Source: Ophiothrix spiculata
Taxonomy: Eukaryota > Echinodermata > Ophiuroidea > Amphilepidida > Ophiotrichidae
Length of the DNA: 20,448 bases
Strand: one strand, 5' to 3'
Assembly: GCA_000969725.1 (NCBI GenBank)
Contig: JXSR01S003734.1
The notes beneath the pieces are model-generated. The model did no database searches. It was not told the origin of the DNA and worked only from the letters and a program-made list of their open reading frames with translations. The position numbers were made by a program, and so were the translations under genes. Of the stretch, positions 1-9,726 are shown piece after piece; positions within the stretch are counted from its first letter, which is position 1, and every line of letters begins with the position of its first letter.

Positions 1-155
1 GCAGACCACTTTGGACTTGAAGCACCTTGTGGCGACCCGTTTTCTTCTGGGTGTTTTAATCTGAGAATCTGTACAAGTGGTATCCTTTTTGCTAAAAAAC
101 CTACTGCTGTATATGGTTCTTGGACTTGAGCTATAGGGTACATGCCTGATAAAAT
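1..155 (-). CDS. GNL1: GNL1 exon after the G3 motif (runs off window)
   Basis: After TTTTCAG (CAG 158-156) the minus strand reads ILSGMYPIAQVQEPYTAVGF, then LAKRIPLVQILRLKHPEE and a polar stretch ending near SSPKWSA. Known GNL1 proteins carry VLAGIYPIAQIQEPYTAVGY at this point, directly after FPSL...LQ, as here. The exon starts in phase 0, matching the end of the P-loop exon, and it is open to position 1. The next part of the gene, with the AWDICEAWA-type block and the acidic tail, is outside the window. The intron separating it from the P-loop exon is about 7.2 kb. Confidence 0.93.
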   Translation of the reverse strand, partial: MLSGMYPIAQVQEPYTAVGFLAKRIPLVQILRLKHPEENGSPQGASSPKWS

Positions 156-186
156 CTGAAAAGTAAATAGACAAAAAAGTTTGTTT

Positions 187-554
187 ACAATAAAATAAAT
201 AAATACTGGGGAATTATAGTACACTATGCCTCCCAGATTTGTTAATTCCACTCGGCCTCTGCACACTTAACAGGTGTTTGCTGACCACTGTGGCCCAAGT
301 AAGCTCCATTCCACACCAAGCATCATTTTAGGTTCTGCGGCAACCTCTAGGGGCACTGAACCTTGATCAGCCAATATACGCACCATCGCTGCCCGGATCA
401 GCTCCCCGAGTTGCGTACTGTTTCCACGATACAATTAGCAGTCAGTTCCTTGTCCATAGGAATTTCAAGCACACTCAACTTTGGCACCAGGGGGGTTCGA
501 ACTCAGGACCTTCTGAACCGCAAGAGAGCACCTTACCAATTGAGCTAACTTGAC
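187..554 (-). repeat. tRNA-derived SINE, copy A
   Basis: On the minus strand this has a tRNA-like head with A box (TTAGCTCAATTGGTAAGG) and B box (GAGTTCGAACCC), then a ~250-bp body, and an AT-rich tail at 187-210. A second copy with the same head, body and tail lies at 19371-19728 in the opposite direction. Both have the body words GGAATGGAGCTTACTTGGGC and GTGTGCAGAGGCCG. The head is not a functional tRNA gene: no cloverleaf closes with a matching acceptor stem. It is sense with GNL1 in the last visible intron. Confidence 0.85.
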
Positions 555-681
555 AATCAATCTTAAACAATAATTTTATTTTTATGTTTACAGAGATGTT
601 CCGGGGCTAGTTATGGGCAGTCAGCCGTCGGTTGTGTCTTTAAAGCAAGCTATATAGTAACGCTGAATATATTTAGCTATA

Positions 682-1280
682 CGAGGGGGTATAAAAAAGT
701 TTTAAAGATCACCAGGAAGGAAAGGAGCTATATCAATGAACTATTGTCAGGATGGTCACTCGTCTTTGTGTACATTAAGGTACAAAAATGATGTAAATGG
801 TATTTGTACTTTCTATACAGGTGTCGATAGATATCAACAACCTGCCTCCGCTAACCAGATAAACTGCTTGGAAAAATCAAAGATACGTGGCGTGATATTA
901 TCTCTACATTTGAAGGGTTTACAACACAGTAATTCCATATAGACACGTCCAAAGTTTAGTTATTTGATACCATAGTATAGGTTAGGATCTCTTCTTTCCA
1001 CTGATGCCAAATTTTAGGAAATCGGTCAACATATGACGTCATACTGACGTAATAAACATAACCAACCTGGAAATGTTAATTTTAGCAAAATACATTGTGG
1101 ATTTTTTTGGATAAAAGAGTACTTCTACGAAGTCAGTCTGTGGACAGTCAGTTTAAAGTGGGAGAAATGTGTTACTTTGAACAGTGGTTATGTGAAGATG
1201 ACTTAAGGGTCACATAATAAAATAATGTTCCTGGCTGTATTTCTTCTTGGTGATCGTTAAAACTTGTTGATATCCCCTCG
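682..1280 (+). mobile_element. ~600-bp MITE, copy 1 (TA-flanked)
   Basis: Ends are inverted: CGAGGGGGTATAAAAAAGTT at the left, and the complement of GTTGATATCCCCTCG at the right, each flanked by TA (680-681 and 1281-1282). The inside is non-coding. A second copy lies inverted at 1777-2373. TA flanks and the terminal inverted repeats suggest a Tc1/mariner-type non-autonomous element; the superfamily is an inference. Confidence 0.82.
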
Positions 1281-1776
1281 TACATATGTCAAGATTGACT
1301 ATATTCTTTGTACCAGGGATGCCAGTGGTCAGCAGCAATTTTGCAGGAAAATAATGAAAATTGACTCTCGCATAATAAATACTGTTGGGGTAAATTACAG
1401 GAAATGACTTGAAAATCATTAAAATTGTAGGGATTCCTATAATTACAGGAAAACTGACATCCCTCTTCGTACTATTTACAGTAAGTTGGTTGGTAGAGAC
1501 AATTATGAGAGTGATAAATCATGACCAACATGACTAATTTGCCCTCAGCCTACCATGCAAATCATGTGCAGCTAAAACAGTAGAAACTTGGCACAGAAAG
1601 CACAAAGTCTGGGTTTAAAATCGTTGCTTATTTTACTTTCAACTTTATAAATTCTATTTTATCAGTCAGTGCATAAAATCTGTATTTATTTATAAAATAT
1701 TATAGATTCTATTAATAAAGGTGTCAAAATTCAGCAAGATTGTGCTGGAAACGATGAACTCTCGCATTAACTAATA

Positions 1777-2373
1777 CCTGGGGATATCAAAAAGTTTTAG
1801 ACATCACCAAGAAGAAATACAGCCAAGAACATAGTTTTATTATGTGACAATTTACTTATCTTCACATAGCCACTGTTACAAGTAACACATTTCTCCCACT
1901 TACAACCTACTGTCCACAGACCGACTTTGTAGAGGTTCTCTGTTGTTAGCCAAAAAATCCATACATTGTAATTTGCTAAAATTAACATTTTCAGGTAGGC
2001 CATGCTTTACTACGTCATTATGACATCATTTTTTGACTGATTCCCATAATTTTGGTGTCAATGGAAAGAGGAGATTCTAACCTATACCATGGTATCAAAT
2101 GTTAAACTTTAAGCATGTCATCATAGAATTACTTGGCTGTAAACCTTCAAATGTAGGGATTTAACTACACCACGTATCTTTGATTTTTCCATTTAGTTTA
2201 TGTTGTTAGCAGAGGCAGGTTATTGACATTAATCGACACCTGTATCGAAAGTATAAATACAATTGATATCATTTTTGCACCATAATGTTTAAAAGGACAA
2301 GTGACCATCCTGACAAAAGTTCATTGATATAGCTCTTTTTCTTTGATCTTTAAAACTTTTTGATACTCCCTCG
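1777..2373 (-). mobile_element. ~600-bp MITE, copy 2 (inverted relative to copy 1)
   Basis: The reverse complement follows copy 1 along nearly its whole length, for example AGAGCTATATCAATGAAC and GTGGGAGAAATGTGTTACTT. Ends are CCTGGGGATATCAAAAAGTT and CTTTTTGATACTCCCTCG, with flanking TA at 1775-1776 and 2374-2375. No transposase reading frame is visible. Confidence 0.82.
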
Positions 2374-2375
2374 TA

Positions 2376-2909
2376 CAATCCTCATGTAGGCCTGATGAAT
2401 ACCCTCAACAATTTGATGACATTCTCTCTCATGAATGCTACAAGATCATCATGTATACTATAGGTACCCAGGGACTATAATAAAGCATGCAAGGACAGTA
2501 TCTGGTGAAGATGAGTCACTGTTCCAAGAAAAACTTATTCAACCTAGAAAATTTCAAACTTGATTCTAGTTTTGGTTTTGTTTTAACATGCAGAGAGCAT
2601 GCTCTTGTCAAAGAATGATTAAATTCGTCAGAGATTAGTGCTAATAAGAAACTGATTTCCACAATCAAGGCTGTGTTATATCTCTACTTTATGATGTATT
2701 TCTCAGGCATGATACTGACCTTTGGTAAAATACAAACATAGGCTGCGATCAAACTTTTTCTTAAGCGGGCGCCGGGTGATTTTTACCCTACGTTTCCAGA
2801 CTTTTCGCGCCCGGTGCGACAGAAAAAAATGAGACCCAGGAGATGACATTTTCCCACTACAGCATCAGCTCTAGCCATGCAATAAATATTTGTCATTATT
2901 ATTATTTGG
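2376..2909. other. Intron, no feature recognised
   Basis: AT-rich intron of GNL1. A short GC-rich patch at about 2765-2820 (GCGGGCGCCGGGTG, then GCGCCCGGTGCGAC) stands out but has no assigned role. Confidence 0.6.
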
Positions 2910-3459
2910 GCAATGAATATAGGACCTTGTCTATGTGAAGCACACAGATGACGATAGGCTACACTGGACAAGCCTATCATGACCCATTCCCATTCTTCAA
3001 TTCTCTCTCACGCCCACGATACTGCTGTTTGCATAATAGTGCAATGAATATACGACCTTGTCTATGTGAAGCACACAGATGACCATAGGCTACACTGGAC
3101 AAGCCCATCATGACCCGTTCCCATTCTTCAATTCTCTCACACCCACCTTACTGCTGTTTTCATAATTGGGCAATGAATATAAGACCTTGTCTATGTGAAG
3201 CACAACGATGACTACAGGCTACACTTGACAAGCCCATCATGACCCATTCCCATTCTTAAATTCTCTCACACCCACGATACTGCTGTTTTCATAATAGGGC
3301 AATGAATATAGGACCTTGTCTATGTAAAGCACACAGATGAACCTAGGCTACACTGGACAAGCCCATATGACCCATTCCCATTCTTCAATTCTCTCACACC
3401 CACGATACTGCTGTTTTCATAATAGCGCAATGACTATAGGACCTTGTCTATGTGAGTCA
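2910..3459. repeat. Tandem array, unit about 129 bp, four units plus a part
   Basis: The word GCAATGAATATA (last copy GCAATGACTATA) recurs at 2910, 3041, 3170, 3299 and 3427, giving spacings of 131, 129, 129 and 128. Each unit has GGACCTTGTCTATGTGAAGC, CATGACCCATTCCCATTCTT and CACCCACGATACTGCTG with small changes. The fifth unit stops after about 30 bp. Stop codons and length changes argue against coding. Confidence 0.93.
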
Positions 3460-3967
3460 CAACCAGCATGTAATGTTGATGGCGATGCCAACATCCTACT
3501 TATATGGGAAGTCCTGAATGGTCAGGATCTGGCTGAATGTTATACATGATTATTTTGATCGATGAAAGCATTAAAATACATTATTGCATGCTGGTCTTTT
3601 TTTAAGTTTCCTTGAGGTCTACATATCACTAAACTCTGGAACAAGAATTTCTTTAAGCTTTAGCTTGTTTTTTCCCTATGTTAGGTCAATCAGACAAAAT
3701 TTGTTTACATCTAATGATTATGATATATTGCACCTTTCAACAAGATACACATGGGTGTCTATTATCATAATGCTGTAAGTAAATATGAATTACGGAATGC
3801 ATATTCCTCTTGCTATGAAAATATTGGACTTGTATTTTTTTACTTTAGGCTAATCAATAATTTGTTGGACAGTGTAAACAAAAATCCAGAGTACGGGGAC
3901 CCATTGTTTGTAATGCAATCCCTGCATGGATATTTGTTTAAATTGTCCAATAAATATTTAGTTTGCC
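3460..3967. other. Intron, no feature recognised
   Basis: AT-rich intron sequence. Short open frames here lack any protein likeness. Confidence 0.6.
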
Positions 3968-4356
3968 TATAGGCGAAAGCGGACCCACGTCATACGCAGG
4001 GCATACGCAGGGTAAACGCAGCACAATGATCTAAAAATAACTCGCGCCGGACTTCGTGCGCGGTGAAAACAATCAATACTTCAGCCAGTCATCCCTTCAT
4101 TTTCTCTCTTTTTTAGCCAGACGAAAATCTGTGAAATGATGAGCTGTTTGTCATTTTGTTACGACTTGAATACCACACATCTCATATGATTTTGGAATCG
4201 AAATATTTTGACAATTTGCTAAAATCAATCGAAGTTTCCGCGAGCCGGCATTTTCTCCATTGAGTTGAATGGGAAGTCGGCAAATGTTTTCACCGCGCTA
4301 TTTGGACAAACGTCCCCGATGTAAACAAAACGCCCGGATGTCCGCTCCTGCCTATA
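3968..4356. mobile_element. MITE with TATAGGC terminal inverted repeats
   Basis: Left end TATAGGCGAAAGCGGAC (starting at 3968) and right end, reversed, TATAGGCAGGAGCGGAC (ending at 4356). Further in, GCGCGGTGAAAAC (about 4058) pairs with GTTTTCACCGCGC (about 4286), so the inverted similarity extends beyond the tips. It is GC-richer than its surroundings. It has no coding capacity; TA or TATA target duplication is possible. Confidence 0.75.
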
Positions 4357-5429
4357 ATGCAATACTGATGATAGGCACAGACAGAAGCAGTCTGAGCAAT
4401 ATTAACAAGAAAGGTAAAGATGTTTAAAAGTATGTATAGACTTAATTCAAGTCATCTTTTGGTCTATGTACCAGTGCATGTATCTGAATTAAGTAGTACA
4501 GGTTTGGTTCTTGGCTGGGCCCAAACATAAGTTTTTGTCAAATTACAACTTTGTTTTGGTATACTTGCTAAATCGTTGTACTTTCTTCACATTTTTTGCA
4601 ATCATTATAATAGACAAATCATGAATTGTACCTTGTCAATGTACTGAACTTATACTTTCAAATATCTTCCTTGCTGTATGTAAATACACTGTATGAAAAG
4701 TTTGATCTGAATCATTTTCCATAAAAAACACACAGCAATAACAATGACCTATAAAAGTATTATGAGTCAAACACCATCTCATTTGGTGTCAACATTACAA
4801 ATACCCCAAGAGCAAAAATCAGTGTCTGTCTGTAACTTGTGATTCATGGCCACATCTCAAACCAAACAGCTGGAATTGGGAATCCATCAAAACACATAAA
4901 ATAATATGAATATCATATGAAAGGCAAAGTCAGGATATGTTATATAATTAGCACACAAACAAAAACCAATCTGTCTGTTACTTTTGATCCCTAAACATGT
5001 CTAATACTGAACTGGTTAGGCCAAATAAGAGATAAACATTTTTCTCGTCCAGGTTTTTGAAAAAAAAGGAGTACTTTTTATTTCAATGGCAATGCAAAAT
5101 TGTCTCATTAATGGCCCATTCTATCACCCAGTGTATCGATAATAGATGTGTTATTGGAAGAGGAGACCTTTTTTATTTTGGAGTTTTGGACATACTGGAG
5201 GGTTGATCAAAACAAATACATCAAATTGCTTATTGAACTGAAGCAAATCTATTGCACAGACTTAAAACTTTTCAAACAGTTTCATTTTTACAAATAGGTT
5301 ATGCATGAAATACAAAAAATAAAAATCATTTTTCAAAACCCTTAAAAAACGATGTGGGAAGAGATGAGAAACATGCTATTTTTTTACTTGGCCTAAACTC
5401 AAATTGGGCTATCAAAACCTGACAAAGAT
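4357..5429. other. Intron, no feature recognised
   Basis: About 1.1 kb of AT-rich sequence with no exon, repeat structure or coding likeness I can support. Confidence 0.6.
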
Positions 5430-6069
5430 ATTTTATTTGCGACATATTTAAAGAGGGTAGCCTCAATCAGTGGACCAGCACTGCTTTTCATAAGGGCCCT
5501 CTATACATAAAAATGCAACAGGTAAAATATATTATATAAAAATTACATACAATTTAACATTATAGGAGGTACAGTTTAAAAATTTCTTATCAAAAATATA
5601 GTACATTTAGATTAAATAAGATTAAAAAGAACATTGACAACTTACAATCCGAATAAAAATAAAGATTTGAATTTTCTTATATCCATAATATATCCATATT
5701 ATAAAAAATAGTTTCGCAAATAACAATCTCGACTTTTAAGAATTAAAAATATACCGTTACTACACGCACATTCATTTCTCACAGACACCGTTTAAACATG
5801 ATCAAAGAACAAATGTACAGACTACTGCCGAAGCAGGAAAGGCGACCACAGGTGGAAAACCGGCAGCCTGACCCCAAAGGTGGAAAACCTTCAGAGCTTA
5901 CAAAAGATATATATTGCTTAAAATTCATATTAACTAAATGAATATTAGAAAATTATCTAATTTTTGGTGAGTCTTCAACTAAAATGAAATTTTTGAGTTT
6001 CCCTTTGAATGTCTGCAGATTGCATGATTGTTTAATTTGAGTTGGAAGGTTGTTCCAGATATGGGGAGG
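5430..6069 (-). mobile_element. LINE 3' end (CR1/L2/Jockey-like), truncated
   Basis: On the minus strand 6069-5953 reads HIWNNLPTQIKQSCNLQTFK and GKLKNFILVEDSPKIR, then a stop. This matches the C-terminal end of many non-LTR reverse transcriptases (WNxLPxxIK...LxxFKxxLK). An in-frame stop lies just upstream at 6072-6070, so the ORF is broken. About 500 nt of AT-rich 3' UTR follows, with GGGCCCTTATGAAAAGCAGT and GAGGCTACCCTCTTTAAATA, and a terminal part near 5430-5450 containing AATAAAATATC. Such 3' ends are common in CR1-like elements. It is dead and 5'-truncated. Confidence 0.78.
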
Positions 6070-6072
6070 TTA

Positions 6073-6687
6073 CATGTGATCCTGGGAAAATATTATACAA
6101 AGATGAGTGACATATGACCCAAGAAAAAAATGAAGGTCTTATAGGCCATTTGAATTGAACTGGAACACTTCTGACTTTAGTAATAAAGTATGTTATCATA
6201 GAATTACAAAATCTAATTAGCAGGTGGAGACATATCGTAATCTGTGATCCTGGGACATAGGTTGCAGACAGAGTATTATTTCATTCTTGCCTTGCCAGTG
6301 TTTCAAAACATTACAATCTGACCTTGTATCCCTAATCAAACTAACTGCCCAATACACCCAGTTTCCTTATCAGGGCTCCTTAAAAATAATTAACTAGAAG
6401 TGAGATAATTTGACTAATTTAAGTAGCTGTCAATTATCAAACCCCTAAAGACTCAGGTTGTTAACAGAACAAGTCATAATTCTGGGTTAAGTGTAAACAA
6501 GAGGGCATATCAACACATAAAGAATTATCACTGTGACCATTTTTAATTGGTCAATACGTGCTGAAGGTCAAAATACATGATATTTTCAGAAAGCAAGTAA
6601 TACTTTACGTGGAAGTAGAGGAATGATCTTGTAAGAATATTGTTACTAAATTCAAATGTTTGACAATATTAGTTACCCCTGCTGCCA
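6073..6687. other. Intron, possibly degraded LINE sequence
   Basis: Mostly featureless. The part up to about 6330 may be decayed coding sequence of the adjacent LINE, but I could not read a convincing reverse transcriptase motif in it. Confidence 0.4.
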
Positions 6688-7250
6688 TGGCGCACGCGTG
6701 GCGCAATGTTCACGAAATACGGGTAAATATCTAGGGTCTGGTGCCATATTCCATGAGGCCGACAGGTCGAATGGAATATGGCATCAAACCCTAGATATTT
6801 ACCCGTATTACGTGAGAACAAGCAGGGGGTAAAGATTTTATCCTTTGAAGTGTCCATGAATTATGTAATCTCGTTGGTAAACTTACCACCAACACAAAAT
6901 TTTAATCATAAAAGCTTTTTAAACAAAGCATGGAAAGCCCCAAGTTACAGCCATGCTGCGCGCTTGGTTGAGTGTGCGCGTATTGATCTAGGCGTGTCCA
7001 CTTGTCTTTGACTGAGAATGCGGCTATCCAGCCAGTCAAGCGCTGTTCCTTGTTCCTGTTTAGCGGCAAAATGTAAGATGCGTATTGCGTTGTAGTCAAG
7101 TATTAGTAGCGCGAGTTTGAACGCAGAGGTGGGTCACTACACACTCGCGCAGCGTCGGTCCAGACATGGCGCACGCGTGGCGCAATCCCCTAACTTAGCC
7201 GGATTTTTAGGGTGCAAATAGACAAGTTTCCTATCTGGACTTTTATTAAT
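6688..7250 (+). repeat. Dispersed repeat, copy 1, holding a foldback
   Basis: The right part (about 7009-7250) matches 16111-16341 in the same direction: GACTGAGAATGCGGCTAT, GTAAGATGCGTATTGCGTTG, GCGTGGCGCAATCCCCTAAC and TTTTTAGGGTGCAAATAGAC. The word GGCGCACGCGTGGCGCAAT also occurs at both 6689 and 7168. The element type is not certain. The other copy is bounded by an 8-bp target duplication, so this is a transposable element. Confidence 0.72.
6708..6820. repeat. Near-perfect foldback, 42-bp arms
   Basis: Arms 6713-6754 and 6771-6812 are inverted copies (TACGGGTAAATATCTAGGGT and its complement, then GCCATATTCCAT), with a 16-nt loop. A few mismatches occur. It is consistent with a short foldback MITE; a hairpin RNA is possible because it lies inside a transcribed intron. 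Confidence 0.88.
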
Positions 7251-7349
7251 TTATGGTTTGACCAATGAGATTACAGAAATCATGTACACTAAAGGATAAG
7301 ATCTGATATCCTTGATAAGTTGATACTGTAGACAACTCAACAAGCTTAC

Positions 7350-7528
7350 CTGTAATTGTTTATCTACAAGTGAAGGGAAGACCAGCCCTGGTGAATCACA
7401 TAACCTGACTGTAGACGTGAGAAATATCGTCTGGAAATGTTTGGTATGACCCGGTGTCCGCGACGAACTGACCACCTTGCGGCCATATAGACCATTCATT
7501 AGTGATGATTTTCCTACGTTTGGACAAC
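7350..7528 (-). CDS. GNL1: GNL1 P-loop exon (G1, G2, G3 motifs)
   Basis: The exon follows CAG at 7531-7529 and ends CAG|GTAAGC (donor 7349-7348), 179 nt. It enters in phase 1 and leaves in phase 0. It encodes GCPNVGKSSLMNGLYGRKVV with the Walker A pattern G-x4-GKS, then SSSRTPGHTKHFQT with the switch I threonine, and VRLCDSPGLVFPSL with the G3 motif DSPG (7397-7386). The pattern GCVGFPNVGKSS in known GNL1 proteins has C here instead of F. It is the last of three tandem acceptors and the only copy with the downstream half and a donor. It also retains consensus residues that the other two have lost, so it is the functional copy. Confidence 0.95.
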
Positions 7529-7558
7529 CTGTAGAGATAAAGGATATAATAGCACGGT

Positions 7559-7665
7559 AAATATCGTCTGGAAATGTTTGGTATGACCTGGCGTCCGTAA
7601 CGAACTGACCACCTTGCGGCCATATAGACCATTCATTAGTGATGATTTTCCTACGTTTGGACAAC
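7559..7665 (-). pseudogene. Second partial copy of the GNL1 P-loop exon
   Basis: The acceptor CTACAG (CAG 7668-7666) precedes a copy of the exon start encoding GCPNVGKSSLMNGLYGRKVV, SSLRTPGHT and HFQTIF. It differs from the functional copy by S to L before RTPGHT. The likeness ends near 7559 and is followed by about 30 nt of intron-like sequence and the next acceptor. Offsets are 136 nt from copy 1 and 137 nt to the functional copy, so this copy is out of frame with both. Using this acceptor alone would shift the frame of the rest of the protein. Confidence 0.88.
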
Positions 7666-7690
7666 CTGTAGGGATAAAGAATATAACCCA

Positions 7691-7801
7691 TGAGAAATAT
7701 CGTCTGGAAATGTTTGGTATGACCCGATGTCCGTGATGAACTGACCACCTTGCGGCCATATAGACCATTCATTATTGATGATTTTCCTACGTTTGGACAA
7801 C
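7691..7801 (-). pseudogene. First partial copy of the GNL1 P-loop exon
   Basis: The acceptor TATACAG (CAG 7804-7802) is followed by GTTGTCCAAACGTAGG, as in the functional exon. It encodes GCPNVGKSS, I-M-N-G-L-Y-G-R-K-V-V and SSSRTSGHT. It differs from the functional copy by L to I after GKSS and by P to S in the RTPGHT switch motif. Likeness ends after the QTIF codons at about 7691, with no clear donor. Its frame equals that of the functional copy, because the distance between the two acceptors is 273 nt. Changes in conserved residues suggest relaxed constraint. Confidence 0.88.
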
Positions 7802-7870
7802 CTGTATAGGGATAGAGGAAACAATGACAAAGACGTCTTTGTGTAGATTTGGAAATGGAACTTGAGACAT

Positions 7871-8131
7871 GATACCGTCATGTGAGTGCAAGAAAGTCAT
7901 ATCTGCAATAGCTGCCATTTTTCATAAATTCGGATTGCACACGGTATAATCTCCAGTCATGGGTCAGTGGTTCTTAGAATGCAGCGTCACCTGAAGAACC
8001 ATTTCAAGAACCACTGACATAAGAAGTGAAAATTATAAGGGATTTTTCACATTCTTGTGATAGGGTGTAAAATAAATAAAACTTTGGGCAGGTATTGCAG
8101 ATAGGACTTTCCTTCACTCACATGACGATAC
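7871..8131. repeat. TIR foldback element beside the P-loop exon array
   Basis: Left arm 7871-7916 (ATACCGTCATGTGAGTGCAA...) matches the reverse of 8085-8131 (TATCGTCATGTGAGTGAAGG...). Inside, GTCAGTGGTTCTTAGAA (about 7964) pairs with CAAGAACCACTGAC (about 8004). It begins about 70 bp upstream (in gene direction) of the first tandem P-loop acceptor. Confidence 0.75.
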
Positions 8132-8226
8132 GTGCTTTAAATTGAAAGTTGTTTGAAGAATTGTAAGACATTGATGTTCAGAAGCTCAATGGTACAAAGA
8201 CAATTCACTGATTTGCATCGTACAAC

Positions 8227-8358
8227 ATCTACTGATACAGTCTTTACAAGTGTAAACTCTTACACATGACATGCTGTAAGTGATAAAGCTTGTAATGTGC
8301 GTATCACTTGAAGCATGCATAAGAGTTCACACATTGTTCATGTAAACTGATGCAACTT
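8227..8358. repeat. Inverted repeat, about 60-bp imperfect arms
   Basis: Left arm with CTGATACAGTCTTTACAAGT and GTAAACTCTTACACATG pairs with the reverse of the right arm (CATCAGTTTACATGAACAAT, GTGAACTCTTATGCATG). Matches are interrupted. It is a probable decayed foldback MITE. Confidence 0.6.
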
Positions 8359-8480
8359 ACAGGCTGCGATCACATAGAAGTATACGGTATACAATATTCA
8401 CTATTCTATATTAGCTAAACATTATACAGGGACAACGAGCTATGCGGATTTTTCGAGTAATGCCCTCTTATGTGACCTGG

Positions 8481-8726
8481 GGTCGACTTCACTAACGTTA
8501 AAATGCATCGTTAACCCATCGTAAGACCAAAACCCATCGTTAGCTACGACCACCTCTTGACCGCACGCAACGCGTTAACAAAGGGTTCGATTTTCTAATG
8601 CATAATTCACAAACCTTATGATGTGGTGAACACTTACGAAGGGTTTTCATGTCTTTGTGATTTCAAGTTGTAGTTACGAGCTCAACTCTTTGTAGCTACG
8701 ATGCATCGTAAATGTTAGTGAAATCA
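8481..8726 (+). mobile_element. TIR element GATTTCACTAACGTT, full copy
   Basis: Left end TCGACTTCACTAACGTTAAA and right end, reversed, GATTTCACTAACATTTACGA. GATGCAT/ATGCATC words lie near both tips. A truncated inverted copy lies at 18799-18926. It is non-coding. Confidence 0.75.
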
Positions 8727-8998
8727 CAGATTTTTAAAGACGGGGATGGTGATCGGCTGCATTTGTTTGAAGCAAATTGTGTTGGTGCCGAGACAATCCA
8801 ACAGGCAATTACGTGTAGTCTTCTGTTATACTCCACAATCTATTCAGTAGGCTTTCAAAAAAGTTCATTGACCAACCGCGTCACTAGAGTGTACACTTTC
8901 AAGTCACCTGTGCGTAGCCTCTTGACTCATCGATATTGCAAATATACGTTTGATATAACCAAGTGAATGTTTAAATAACATTCCTTATACAATTTTCG

Positions 8999-9089
8999 CA
9001 AAGAATTACCACGGTAAAAGCTCCTCGTTTTATTTATCATAATGTGTTATGTATTATTCTTCTACTTTCACCGTGGTATTTATTTGCAA
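8999..9089. repeat. Short foldback, 23-bp arms
   Basis: GAATTACCACGGTAAAAG at the left pairs with CTTTCACCGTGGTATTT at the right, arms 8999-9021 and 9067-9089. It is a probable small foldback element. Confidence 0.7.
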
Positions 9090-9628
9090 TATTTATTTTC
9101 AGTATCACCATGTTGTATGTTTTTTAAAAAAAATGAAGGAGTCCAAATGAATATTTGATGGTAATTGATTTAGAACCCCGCGCTATTCAAACATAATGAT
9201 CCAAATAATGGTTTCAACTCACACATAGAATTGAGATTATATCGATTTTCTTTTGTATTTGTACAGAATTCGCAATCCCTTTCTTTAAAAATCTGTGGTG
9301 AAATCGACCCCCGGTAGCATCAAATTCATGTGTTCAATTATTGATGTTATATAACTCCTACAAATATTCTTGTCATTTGATTGGTTAATGTGGCGTTCAC
9401 CATTTTTTACTTATCGGCAAACATGCAGTTTTTTATTTTCCATTGCACTCGACCAGTGCAAATGGAAAAAAAAATGCACTCCATTCGTCAATGCATAGTT
9501 GACTGTACAGTATAAATAGACCTTTCAAGATATAGGCCTTAGAAGTGAAAGGCATCAAATGACAAGAATCTTTATATGAGTTATATAAAACAAACAATGA
9601 ATGTTTGAATTCGTGCAATTGAATAAGA
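9090..9628. other. Intron, small hairpin only
   Basis: Mostly unassigned. CCATTGCACTCGACCAGTGC with AAATGGAAA (about 9439-9468) forms a short hairpin. No coding likeness is seen. Confidence 0.5.
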
Positions 9629-9726
9629 ATGGTAAGAATATTCTCATTCGATGAAAAATGAAATGTTCCATTTGTCTCGGCTTCAGAACATTTAATTTTT
9701 CATCCCATGAAAAATATTCTTACCAT
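9629..9726. repeat. Foldback, about 41-bp arms
   Basis: ATGGTAAGAATATTCTCATT followed by GATGAAAAATGAAATGTTC pairs with GAACATTTAATTTTTCATCC followed by AATATTCTTACCAT, leaving a loop of about 17 nt. A few mismatches occur near the middle. Confidence 0.82.

Noticed and set aside
187-554. Possible tRNA gene from the A-box and B-box motifs
   Set aside because: The head leads into a SINE body shared with 19371-19728, and no complete cloverleaf is seen.
2910-3459. CRISPR array from regularly spaced repeats
   Set aside because: Whole 129-bp units repeat without unique spacers, and the context is a eukaryotic intron.
7251-7772. 173-codon minus frame as a separate small GTPase gene
   Set aside because: It is the tandem GNL1 exon copies read through intron tails; the true coding part is 7528-7350.
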